Source of the DNA: Oenanthe sinensis
Lineage: Eukaryota; Streptophyta; Magnoliopsida; Apiales; Apiaceae
Direction: 5' to 3'
Assembly: GCA_028671895.1 (NCBI GenBank)
Contig: CM053800.1
Span: 10,251,886-10,315,885 of the forward strand
DNA: 64,000 nt
In this document: positions 21,559-31,590 of the stretch, piece after piece
How the letters are laid out: each line of letters begins with the position of its first letter
How positions within the stretch are numbered: position 1 is the stretch's first letter
Notes under the pieces: generated by a model
Database searches by the model: none
What the model was told of the DNA's origin: nothing
Seen by the model: the letters and a program-made list of their open reading frames with translations, nothing else
Made by a program: the position numbers and the translations under genes

Positions 21559-24500
21559 GGAAAAAGAAGAAATCTTTGGTATTTGGACAGTGGGTGTTCA
21601 AGACACATGACTGGAGATAAATCCCTGCTCACAAAGTTTGAGGAGAAAGCTGGCCCTGGAGTAACTTTTGGAGATGACAGCAAAGGGAACACCATGGGAT
21701 ATGGCTTGATTTCGAAAGAGAATGTCATCATTGAACCTGTTGCATTAGTTGATGGCTTAAGACATAACTTGTTAAGCATAAGTCAACTATGTGACAATGG
21801 AAATAAAGTCTGTTTCACAACAGAAGCATGCATAATTTCCAACAAGGTAGATGGAAGCCTGGTCATGACTGGGAATAGAAAAGGGAATGTGTACATAGCT
21901 GACTTCAACTCAACAAATGCAGAATCAATGACTTGTCTTCTCTCTAAGGCAAGTACAAATGAAAGTTGGCTGTGGCATAAGAAATTAGCTCACTTGAATT
22001 TCAAAGCCATGAATCTCTTGGTTAAGAAAAATCAAGTGAGAGGCTTACCACAAATGGAATTTGTCAAGGATGGACTTTGTGATGCTTGTCAGAAAGGAAA
22101 ACAGAGGAAGGCATCATTTAAGTCGAAATTGGAATATTCAATTGAAAAGCCACTTGAGTTATTACATATGGATTTGTTTGGTCCTGTAAATATCATGTCT
22201 ATTGCAAAGAAGAAGTATGCTCTAGTCATTGTGGATGATTTTTCAAGATTCTCATGGACTTATTTTCTACATTCAAAGGATGAAGCTAGTCATCTCATCA
22301 TCAAGCACATAAGAGAAAATGAAAAAAATCTTGAATTGGATGTAAAGAAGATAAGGAGTGACAATGGAACAGAATTCAAAAATTCCACAATAAAAGAGTT
22401 CTGTGAATCAAAAGGAATCATACACACATTCTCTGCACCCAGAACACCTCAACAAAATGGGGTAGTTGAAAGGAAAAATAGGACATTGATTGAAGCTGCT
22501 AGAACCATGTTGGAAGATGCCAAACTTCCAACATACTTCTGGGCTGAGGCCATAAACACATCATGTTTTACTCAAAACATCTCCCTAGTAAATAAAGCTC
22601 AAGGGAAGACTCCTTATCAATTGATCAAGAAAGACAAAAAGCCAAAGGTGGGATTTCTTCATGTCTTTGGCTGCAAGTGCTATGTACTAAGAAATCAAGG
22701 TAAAAATCTAGGAAAATTTGAAGCCAAGGCTGATGAAGCTATATTTGTTGGGTATGCACTATCAGGCGTAGCCTATAGAATCTACAATCTCAGACTACAC
22801 ATTATTATGGAATCTGTACATGTAGTATTTAATGATAAAAAGATTCAAGGCTTGTTTGATGAAGGTAATCATGACACACTGCATTTTGAGAATGAATCAA
22901 ATGATGTAAATGATGATGAAGAGGCAGAAATTATAAAACCTCAGGTGTTCAGAAACCCAATATCAGTTGATGTTATTGCATCAATGGATAATTTATCAGT
23001 TGACAGACATCCATCAACTGATAATGCATCAACTGATAACTCCTCAACGGATAATCAACAATCTACATCTAGGGTATCCACTTCAGGGGGAGGGTTTCAG
23101 AATCAATCTACAAATTCAGATCACTTTGAGTTCAATACAAATGATAATGAAGCTTCATAATCAAGGCAAAATTTGTATCCTCAAAGAAAATGGACAAGAA
23201 GCCATCCATTTGAACTAATTATTGGAAATGCAGAAGATGGTGTCAAGACAAGAAGTGCTACTCAAAATGAGTGTCTGTATAGCAGTTTTCTGTCTCAAGA
23301 AGAACCCAAAAGAATTGAAGAGGCTCTCATGGATCCTGATTGGGTTTTGGCTATGCAAGAAGAACTGAATCAGTTTGAAAGAAATAAGGTATGGAAGCTG
23401 GTGCCCAGACCAAAAGATAGATCAGTAATTGGTACAAAATGGGTATTCAGAAACAAAATGGATGAAACTGGTATTGTGACTAGGAACAAAGCAAGGCTTG
23501 TAGCAAAGGGTTATTCACAAGAAGAAGGAATTGATTTTGATGAAACTTTTGCACCAGTTGCAAGGTTGGAAGCAATTAGAATCTTTCTGGCCTATGCTGC
23601 ACATGCTAATTTCAAAGTCTACCAGATGGATGTGAAAAGTGCATTTTTGAATGGAGTACTAGAAGAGGAAGTCTATGTGGAACAACCTCCTGGCTTTGAA
23701 GATCCAAAATTTCCTAACTTTGTCTACTTTTTACTCAAAGCACTTTATGGCTTGAAGCAAGCACCAAGAGCCTGGTATGACACTTTATCTCAGTTTCTCA
23801 TTGAGAATCATTTCACAAGAGGTACTGTTGATAAAACTCTATTCAGTAGAAATGTTAATGGCTCTATCATTCTTGTACAAATTTATGTGGATGACATTAT
23901 TTTTGGATCAACAAATGAGGAACTTTGCAAGAAGTTTGCCAAACTAATGCAGAGTAAATATGAAATGAGCATGATGGGAGAGCTTACCTACTTTCTTGGG
24001 TTACAAGTCAAACAGGTTAAGGATGGTATTTTTATAAATCAAACAAAGTACATTCATGATTTGTTAAAGAAATTTGAGTTAAGTGAATGTTCTTCTGCAA
24101 AAACTCCCATGGCCACTGCCACTAAACTTGAATTAAATACCAAAGAAGCTAAGGTGGATATTTCAAGTTATAGAGGCATGGTAGGCTCACTTTTATATTT
24201 AACTGCTAGTAGGCCAGATATAATGTTCTCTACATGCTTATGTGCTAGATTTCAGGCTGATCCTAGAGAATCTCATTTAGTAGCTATTAAAAGAATTTTC
24301 AGATATCTTAAGGGTACATCAAATTTAGGTATTTGGTATCCTAGAGATTCTGGTTTTAATCTAATAGGCTACTCAGATGCAGATTATGCAGGTTGCAAAA
24401 TAGACAGGAAAAGTACTACAGGCACCTGTCAATTTCTAGGAAACAAACTTGTGTCATGGTTTAGCAAAAAGCAACACTCAGTATCAACTTCAACTGCAGA

Positions 24501-24834
24501 AGCTGAGTACATTGCTGCTGGAAGTTGCTGTGCACAAATTTTATGGATGAGGAATCAACTATTTGACTATGGGTTCAACTTGAACAAAATTCCCATCTTC
24601 TGTGACAATACAAGTGCCATTGCAATAACAGAAAATCATGTGCAACATTCCAGAACCAAACACATTGACATAAGGTATCATTTCATTAGGGAACATGTAA
24701 TGAATGGTATAGTTGAATTACATTTTGTCCCTAGTGAACAACAACTTGCAGACATATTTACCAAACCTCTAGATGAATCTACTTTTAATAGATTAGTCTG
24801 TGAGTTAGGTATGCTTAATTATGCTCATGCTTAA
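21559..24834 (+). pseudogene. pol: Pol of element B (PR-IN-RT-RH) with one in-frame stop
   Basis: Read from GGA at 21559 (GKRRNLWYLDSG). The protease has LDSGCSRHMTG. GAG-pre-integrase WHKKLAHLNFKAMN is near 21973. Integrase has D in HMDLFGP (about 22170), D in RSDNGTEF (about 22355) and E in GVVERKNRT (about 22460), so the DDE triad is complete. A linker with repeated S-(T/M)-D-N lies at 22970-23060. A TAA at 23158-23160 follows; the frame is unchanged after it. Reverse transcriptase has YVDDIIF near 23884. RNase H has DADYAGCKIDRKST, AEAEYIAAGSC and HSRTKHIDI. In element A the codon at the TAA position is TCA, so the stop looks like a single recent substitution. Otherwise full length. Confidence 0.92.
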
Positions 24835-25368
24835 AATGTCTGTCAAGTTTTGTAGCCATTGTTCACAATTATCAATGGATATTTATCTATCGACAGATAA
24901 TTACCTAAGTAATTGTTTATCGACGGATAAATTCCTTCTTATTTGATCAACAGATAAATGTTATTCCTATCGATGGATATTTATCTATCGACAGTTAATT
25001 ATCTTGGTAGTTAGTGATCGATCGATAAATGATTAATTCTCTATTTTTATCCGTCGATAGTAATAGAATTTCTAGAGTTTTATTCATCCGTTGATTAGAT
25101 TATAGCCGTTGGAGAATTACCATCAAGGGTAATAAATTACAGTCTTTTATACATCAACGGTTATCTGCCTAATTAAAAAGTCCTTTCAAGTCTTTTTAAT
25201 ACTAGAAAATATAAATAGCAGTTACTATTAAAATTTCATTCTTACCTGCTATTTTTTTCTAAACTATTCATCTCTGTCTCTCTCTCTCAAGCTAATTTTA
25301 TCTAATTCTCACAAGCTCTCACAAATTCTTTCAAGTTCACTTTAATTTCTTGAATATCAACTGAAAGA
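24835..25368 (+). repeat. Pol-ORF3 spacer of element B with motif array
   Basis: Non-coding. About ten words such as TATCAATGGATA, TATCGACAGATAA, TATCGACGGATAA and GATCGATCGATAA lie between 24865 and 25080. A CT-rich leader (CTGTCTCTCTCTCTCAAG) precedes the ORF3 ATG. Confidence 0.85.
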
Positions 25369-28300
25369 ATGGCACCACAAAAGAAGATCGTCTCTTCCAC
25401 TGGGTTCACCTATGAACAGAACAACTTCACGGCATGTTTAACGGTGAATGATGCTCCTGTGGACTTTCATCCATTGATGCGATTCCTAGGAGATTGCAAA
25501 GTTTCCAAAGCTCTCAGCGAAGCACCAACAATCATGTGTTCCTTTGTTGAAGAACTATGGACCTCTGCAGAGATTTCACCAGATGGGAAGGTAATTTCTT
25601 ATTCTTGCAAAGGTAATACCTATACAATTACTAGTACTTCATTATCTGAATGTTTAGGGTTGCCTGAAAATAATTGTGACAAGCCCCCAACTGAAGAAGA
25701 AATTAGGGACATGTTAGAATCCGTTAATTATGCAAATGCTGAAACTGGATTAGGAGAAGTTGTTAGGAAGAATCTTAGGAAAGAATGGAGTTATTTCTTT
25801 GATGCCATAATTAAAGTATTTTCTGGAAAAATAAGTAATTTTGATGCAATTACAATCAGTATGCAAGAAATTGCTTATTCTGTCCTATTTGATAAATATT
25901 TTGATTTTGGCACATTACTCCTAAATGAATTAACTGCCAAGTTAGGACTCAAGTCATCTAGGAAACATAATATCTACTTTGCAAGATTTTTCATGATGAT
26001 TATTAATGCCTCTGTTGGAGAGTATGAAATAAGTGCAGATATGGAGTCCTTGGAGCCATGGATGCAAAACAAGAGGGTCTTCAAGGATCTTGTGAGAATC
26101 AACTTACACCCTAAGTTGTGCCTCATTTATCCTCCTCTTGTGCAGGTATATCTTCAAAATCTCAATCTTTTACATTCTTCTTCAAAATCTCAAATTTCTT
26201 TGCCTTCTGCAACAATGGAGGGAGATGGAAATGCCCTCATTCCTCTTACCCAAGTTGCACAACCTTCAAAACACAAGTCTAATCAAACCACCTCAGTAGT
26301 TTCTCAAAAGACTACTGTTGTAAGATCTAAGAAAAGAAAAACCACTGAGGGGAGAGTGAAGGTGGTTGATAAGGGTGAGGGAACTGGCCAACATCAAGAA
26401 AGCCAGAAGGATAAGGTGAGTGAGATTGAGAGGAACCAGCCTGCCACCAGTCCAATCTCCCAACAGATTGAGGCTGTAGTAAAGGACTTGAACACATCCC
26501 TAGTTGCATCTTCTCAAAAAGATGTAACTATTGAAAAGAGGTCTCAACCAGGACCATCAGATGGGGGTAAGGGTCACCGAATAATACAGCCATACAAAAG
26601 AAGAAAGAAGGTTACAAATACTGCACAGGGCATACACACACTTGCAAAGCCAAATGAAAATTTGGTGGAGCCTTCAGTTTCTTCTTTTGATGTGTCTCAG
26701 AATCTTCCTGAGGCACAGCCCCATTCTTTATCTGAATCTTCTCCTCAATCTCCCTCAAAAACTATTTCTTCAGAAACAGTGTTGATTGACAACTTCATTG
26801 TTTCAAATTCACCCTCTTTGCAACTCAGGGTGGAGCCAACACTCTCACCTGCATCACCAAATAAGGTTAACACCTTGGTTGATCAGGCAAATACTGTTAT
26901 TTCTCTCCAGTCAATGGATATTATGCAATCAACTGATAACTTCCAACATCCATTGACTAGTTCACCTTCATCGATGGATATCCTTACATCCATCGACGCG
27001 CTCCCATCAACGGATATTCATCCATCGATGGATACTTCTTATCCATCGATTGATCCCTTAATGACAATTCATGAATCATCCATTGAAACACTTCAGGTGG
27101 CCAATACTCTATTAGGATTGAGTGGAGTGGGTGAGGTGTGTGAGAGGCAAGGTTTGCATACCTTGGCAAAAGGAGAGTGTGTGAATGAGGGGCCCTCAAA
27201 TTCTTCTGAGGTGGCAAAAGGAGAGGGTGTGAGAAAAGAGAGTCCCATCTTAGCAGGTGATGAAAAAGGAGAGGAAAGTAAGGGAGAGGTAAGAATCCAG
27301 GATGAGATCCTGATGCAAGAAAAGAGAGAAGAGAGTGAGAGAGAAAAGAATAGAGAGAAACCAATTTCATCATCTCATGAAGCATCAACTTCTAAAACTG
27401 AGCAGTTTGAAGCAGGACTCACCCAGGAGTTGGGGCTGGAGTCAGGGGGAGCTGTAGACTATGAAGTCCCTGCAGGAGGTGCAGAAGTCAACATGGAGGT
27501 GGAGGATGAAATTGATGTAAATCTTGATGCTTCAACATTTCAACATGAAGATCCGCATTATCAAGAACTAGCAGCAGCATCTAATCAAATAGCTGAGCAA
27601 ATGCTGGGTTTAGTGCAGACAGAAGAGCAATTCAGGAGTGGGAAAGAGTTTTTGGCCAGTCAACCTGATGATATATCCCACATGAATCCTGAAGATTTTG
27701 ATGATAATTCTGATGATGAACTTCTAGATCCACAAGTGGCTAGTGATGAAACTAATTTGGCTGAAACAGAAAGGGCCATCATTTCTCTTTACAGAAGGTC
27801 CATGGCTGAAGTAGATGTAGTGGATCCCCTGCACAGGAGAATTCTGAACTTTTACAGGGATAATTTGAAGATCCAGAAAATGCATGTCACAAGCTCCAAG
27901 TATGAATTGAAGAAAATAAGAGAAGACATTGATAGCTCAAGGATGCATTTTGACACCACCATTGACTCCAGACTCAGCCTCACAATGCTGACTAGAATCA
28001 AGCAAAGGTTGGACACTGAGTTTTCAGCAAAGGACAAGGTAATGGAATTGGAGAAAAGAGTAACCTCCATGGAACTTAACATGCAGCAAATTTTGAAGAA
28101 TCAAGTCACTCAAATCAATCTTCTGGGTAAACTCTTAGAGACTCCCATACTCTCTAAATCAGTAGCACAAGTGCCAGTTGCTGATAACAAAAAGGGGGAG
28201 AAGCAAGAAGCTGATGCATTGGAGAAAGCAAGTGGTACTGAAGCTGTGGTAAAGACTACAGATCCCAAGAAGGAGTTGGCTCAAGACATAGTAAGGAAAT

Positions 28301-29298
28301 TTGATGCAATTGCTGCAAGTGCTAGCAAATTCAAGGAAACAAGTTCCAGTAGCTCACAACCTGGTGACAGGAAAGGAAAGGGAAAGCTAATTGAAGATGA
28401 TAAAAAGAAAGCTGTCACAGGTGGAGGGGAAAGTGAAAAATTGTTGAGCAAAGCCATAGTAGTTGGCATAAGAGAAAAGAAGCAACAAGAAAGAAGACAA
28501 GAAGAATTAGCCATTCAATTGCAAAGGGAATATGATGAAGAGGATAGGCTAATAAGAGAAGCCAGAAGAAAAGAAGGTGAAAGGAGGCCAAGGATGAAGC
28601 AAAGAGCAAACAAGCCCAAAGATGCACCAAAATCATCTGGAGATAAAAGACCATTAGCTGATGAAGACAAAGAAGACAAGGAGAAGAAGCCAAAACAAGT
28701 CAAGACTGAAGGTCAAGCTTCTGGGAGTAATCAAGCCAAAGAAATAGAGGTGTTCAAACACAAATCTGAAAACTTTGTGCCAATTAAAGATGAGGGAATG
28801 ATTGCAGCAAAAGGGCAAAGGAAGAAAGATGTTGATCTTCTTCACATTGAGTATGAAGATGGATCACACTTAACCTTCACATTCAACCAAGTATTGGATC
28901 AAGGATATGGCATCTTGAGGAAAATCTACACTATGCTCAACAGGAAGTATTATCTAACTGAAGAGCTAGGAAAAGCCATCCTTGAAAGAATGAAGAAGAT
29001 AAGGGAGGCACCTGTTCAAGAAGAAAGGGATGACAGAATAAAGATCTGGAATCCTGAAGGAAGAAAAGTGCTTCATGAGCCCTTCTACTTGATGATATAT
29101 AAGGACAGGGAAGGCAGAGAAAAATGCATTGATATTTGTCAAGAAATAGACAAACTGCCAAATCTGGAATTAAATCATCTGGCAAGTCAATTGGACTACA
29201 GGATTGAAGATGAGAAGATATTGAAGGGAACCCTCTACAGAAAGATGAAGGAGAATGAAGACAAGATGAATGAGTCAAGGGGAAGAAGGAGAAGATAG
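25369..29298 (+). CDS. Third ORF of element B, nuclear-looking coiled-coil protein of unknown function
   Basis: 1309 aa, uninterrupted, starting MAPQKKIVSSTGFTYE. Residues about 1-265 are a conserved globular domain also seen in elements A and E (FHPLMRFLGDCKVSKAL, WTSAEISPDG, LSECLGLPE, FARFF). Residues about 270-610 are low-complexity and Ser/Pro-rich, with basic clusters KKRK (about 320) and YKRRKK (about 409) and a run of motif-encoded S-(M/T/I)-D repeats at 515-562. Residues about 690-1100 are acidic then strongly K/E/R-rich coiled coil. A C-terminal domain follows (DLLHIEYEDGSHLTFTFNQV, IWNPEGRKVLHEPF). This ORF position is often called env-like in Sireviruses, but no signal peptide, membrane segment or cleavage site can be seen. 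A nuclear DNA- or RNA-associated role is inference. Confidence 0.88.
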   Translation: MAPQKKIVSSTGFTYEQNNFTACLTVNDAPVDFHPLMRFLGDCKVSKALSEAPTIMCSFVEELWTSAEISPDGKVISYSCKGNTYTITSTSLSECLGLPENNCDKPPTEEEIRDMLESVNYANAETGLGEVVRKNLRKEWSYFFDAIIKVFSGKISNFDAITISMQEIAYSVLFDKYFDFGTLLLNELTAKLGLKSSRKHNIYFARFFMMIINASVGEYEISADMESLEPWMQNKRVFKDLVRINLHPKLCLIYPPLVQVYLQNLNLLHSSSKSQISLPSATMEGDGNALIPLTQVAQPSKHKSNQTTSVVSQKTTVVRSKKRKTTEGRVKVVDKGEGTGQHQESQKDKVSEIERNQPATSPISQQIEAVVKDLNTSLVASSQKDVTIEKRSQPGPSDGGKGHRIIQPYKRRKKVTNTAQGIHTLAKPNENLVEPSVSSFDVSQNLPEAQPHSLSESSPQSPSKTISSETVLIDNFIVSNSPSLQLRVEPTLSPASPNKVNTLVDQANTVISLQSMDIMQSTDNFQHPLTSSPSSMDILTSIDALPSTDIHPSMDTSYPSIDPLMTIHESSIETLQVANTLLGLSGVGEVCERQGLHTLAKGECVNEGPSNSSEVAKGEGVRKESPILAGDEKGEESKGEVRIQDEILMQEKREESEREKNREKPISSSHEASTSKTEQFEAGLTQELGLESGGAVDYEVPAGGAEVNMEVEDEIDVNLDASTFQHEDPHYQELAAASNQIAEQMLGLVQTEEQFRSGKEFLASQPDDISHMNPEDFDDNSDDELLDPQVASDETNLAETERAIISLYRRSMAEVDVVDPLHRRILNFYRDNLKIQKMHVTSSKYELKKIREDIDSSRMHFDTTIDSRLSLTMLTRIKQRLDTEFSAKDKVMELEKRVTSMELNMQQILKNQVTQINLLGKLLETPILSKSVAQVPVADNKKGEKQEADALEKASGTEAVVKTTDPKKELAQDIVRKFDAIAASASKFKETSSSSSQPGDRKGKGKLIEDDKKKAVTGGGESEKLLSKAIVVGIREKKQQERRQEELAIQLQREYDEEDRLIREARRKEGERRPRMKQRANKPKDAPKSSGDKRPLADEDKEDKEKKPKQVKTEGQASGSNQAKEIEVFKHKSENFVPIKDEGMIAAKGQRKKDVDLLHIEYEDGSHLTFTFNQVLDQGYGILRKIYTMLNRKYYLTEELGKAILERMKKIREAPVQEERDDRIKIWNPEGRKVLHEPFYLMIYKDREGREKCIDICQEIDKLPNLELNHLASQLDYRIEDEKILKGTLYRKMKENEDKMNESRGRRRR
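26911..27053 (+). repeat. Family motif array inside ORF3 of element B
   Basis: About nine motif words (TCAATGGATA, TCAACTGATAA, TCGATGGATA, TCAACGGATA and a reverse ATCCATCGA) lie in the coding sequence of residues 515-562. Forward words are read as S-(M/T/I)-D. Confidence 0.85.
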
Positions 29299-29465
29299 GA
29301 GATTCAACCTCAATCATCAAAATTATCAGAATTCATCCTTGTCTGGTATCTGATTACTCTGTCTCAAACTTTACTTATCAATATTGTAATTCTTGCTAAG
29401 AATGAAAATGTTCAGGAGTTTTGTTATCATCAACAGAAAATTTATGCATATTTTAAATATTCATA

Positions 29466-29478
29466 AATAGGGGGAGAT
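29466..29478 (+). other. Polypurine tract of element B
   Basis: AATAGGGGGAGAT lies directly before the 3' LTR start TGTTAGG at 29479. Confidence 0.9.
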
Positions 29479-30675
29479 TGTTAGGAATTATGAGTTTTGA
29501 TGATAACAAATTACTTAGAATTTCAATAGGGGCTCAAAATTATTTTGTAACTGATCAATGGATATGACTTATAAATATCCATTGACTAGGAAACCAGTTA
29601 TCAGTTGAAACTTGTTTGTCAACTGATAAACTGGATTGTAGCATTGATTTATGTTTCACTATCAATTGATTGTATTACCTCGATGGATGCAATGATGTAG
29701 TCAACTGATGTTATTGACTTCAATTTCTAGCTTCTCAACAGATGTGAAGAATGGCTGATCAATTGTAAATATTCTAAGTCAGAATTCTCACAAGTGAAGT
29801 GATCAACTGATGTTGAAGTCGATGGATGAAGACACTACTCAACGGATGAAAGCTATCAACTGATACAAGTCATCAATGGATAATTACAGTCAACGGATAA
29901 AGAACCATCAATGGATAAGGAGTCGATGGATAACTCAATTATCCATCGACACATCAACTGATCAACAGATATCCTATCCATCGATGGATAAGCAAAGGTG
30001 AATCAACTGATAAGCTTAACAGCATTTATCAGTTGATTAAAGTTTCCCTATTTAGCTAAAAGCCAGATATTACGGGAACAGTGCAGAAACTGAATCATTG
30101 GAAGACAGTCCTGTCAGGACTGTGAAGACTTTCTAGGCAACACAGCATCCAAGGAATATCTCAAGACAAAAGACACTTCCAGAGCTAGTTAGTTCTACAA
30201 GGAAAGCTGTGAAAAGGAGCTAGTTTCTATTTTTATGTAAACAGTATAAATTGTAATATTATATTGTTATCAGTCGATAGAGAACTAGAGAAGTAGTTTT
30301 TGTTTATATAAAGAAGCAAAAACACAGTAGCAAAGTAAGAAGTTTTAAGAAGAACTCAAGAAAAGCAAAGTAGAAAATCAGGCAGAACTTGTAATACTTT
30401 TCTAAGTTCTACATTCAACTTTGTACGCAGCTTAGTATTTTTACTAAGATCAATTGAAAGCAAAAACTCACTAGTGGAAAAACAATCCACTAGTAATTTT
30501 TAATCTTGTTGTTTCTGTTTTCAACACATTAGTTATCCAGTTCTTAGTTACATCAATCTTAATTAAATACTCTCTTTGTACAAACTTATTTCCGCAAGAA
30601 GTTGAATCAATTCTTAAGTTTGTATTCAACCCCCCCCCCCTTCTCCAAACTTAGTGTACTTAAGGGCGAATAACA
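29479..30675 (+). repeat. 3' LTR of element B
   Basis: 1197 bp, nearly identical to 17797-18989. It has 11 C in the CAACCC tract instead of 7, and about six substitutions seen by eye. AGTCT duplication follows at 30676-30680. Confidence 0.95.
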
Positions 30676-30694
30676 AGTCTTGCTGCCCTAAAAT

Positions 30695-30970
30695 AAAAAG
30701 TTCTACCGAATTATTTCGGTAAGACTTTTTAAAAGTTTTACCGAATTAAATCGGTAAGACCTTTTAAGAAAGTCTTACTAAATTATTTCGGTAAGACATT
30801 TTAAAAGTCTTACTTGGATAACACGGTAAACCCTTTAAAAAGTCTTACCGAGTTTATATTTGTCTCGGCAAGACTTTTCAAAAGTCTTACCGAGTTTCTG
30901 AAATTTCTTACCGAGTCTTTTAAAAGTCTTACCGAGTTTTAAAAGTCTTGCTCAGCTTATTTAAAAAGTC
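30695..30970 (+). repeat. Inverted motif array in LTR of element C
   Basis: About a dozen copies of AAAGTCTTACCGAG-like words alternate with their reverse complement CTCGGTAAGACTTTT, so neighbouring copies can pair as short hairpins. The array lies upstream of the TATA box, in U3. The same array is present at 51470-51730 in the 3' LTR and in looser form at 37205-37565. Confidence 0.85.
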
Positions 30971-31041
30971 TTATAGGATAATTTATAAAGTCTTTTGATT
31001 TTTTAAATAAGTTTTATTCAAAAGTCTTGCTAGTTTTTTTC

Positions 31042-31053
31042 TCTATAAATATG
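31042..31053 (+). promoter_or_regulatory. Probable TATA box, element C 5' LTR
   Basis: TCTATAAATATG lies downstream of the motif array. The same box is at about 51814-51825 in the 3' LTR. Confidence 0.55.
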
Positions 31054-31402
31054 AGAAGATTGTCTTCATTATTTCAAGACTGAAAAGATAAAAAACATTC
31101 AAATTTCAGAAATTTGTATGCATTGTAATATTCACAGATTTCTGTGTAAGTTTGGAATATAATTGATTAACCCGAACACGTCATGTCGAATTCGTTCTAG
31201 ATCACTTTATCAATTATAAACTTTTTATCAGACTAATTGTTGTAATACTTTTCAAGTTAAAAATAATACCTTCTACTTGAATAATATTTCATTAATATTA
31301 ATATTTCATGATTAATTAAAATAATATTTTAAATCAGAAATTTTGTGACAATTTTTAGATATTGTATTCAACCCCCCTTCTACAATATCAGGGACCAATA
31401 AT

Positions 31403-31413
31403 TGGCAACAGAG
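31403..31413 (+). other. Degenerate primer-binding site of element C
   Basis: TGGCAACAGAG begins 2 bp after the LTR end. Elements B and D have the canonical TGGTATCAGAGC complementary to initiator Met tRNA, so this copy has mutated. Confidence 0.7.
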
Positions 31414-31590
31414 TTGATTGATATTTTTATTATCAGATCCGAACCAAAAATTTTTGCAACTCATACAGATCTCAAAATTTATTTTTTATTCGAAATAATT
31501 TTTTCTCTAAAAATTATTTTTGATCAAAAATTGTTTTAAGTCAAAAATTAAAATATTTTTTGAAACACTTAGTTTTTAATCTTATTAAAG

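Larger units (their letters stand above)
17797..30675 (+). mobile_element. Element B: near-intact Sirevirus-like copia element, 12.9 kb
   Basis: Bounded by AGTCT duplications, with LTRs of 1193 and 1197 bp. The size difference is explained by a C-tract of 7 versus 11. I see about six substitutions between the LTRs, roughly 0.5%. PBS, gag, pol, a third ORF and a polypurine tract are all present. The only clear coding defect seen is one TAA in pol, so it may recently have been mobile, on its own or helped by relatives. The family motif TC(G/A)A(C/T)NGATA occurs in the LTR, gag, pol linker, spacer and ORF3. Confidence 0.95.
30681..31400 (+). repeat. 5' LTR of element C, right part
   Basis: Continues the LTR after element B and its AGTCT duplicate. 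It holds the motif array GTCTTACCGAG / TCGGTAAGAC (30695-30970), a TATA box TCTATAAATATG at about 31042, and the CAACCCCCC word. It ends GGGACCAATA where the 3' LTR has GGGACCAACA. Confidence 0.9.

Noticed and set aside
25369..29298. Calling ORF3 an envelope gene
   Set aside because: The position is that of the so-called env-like ORF, but no signal peptide or membrane segment is visible.
26327..29320. Several long minus-strand frames inside ORF3 of element B
   Set aside because: They are shadows of the sense frame, driven by its biased K/E/S codons, and have no independent motifs.
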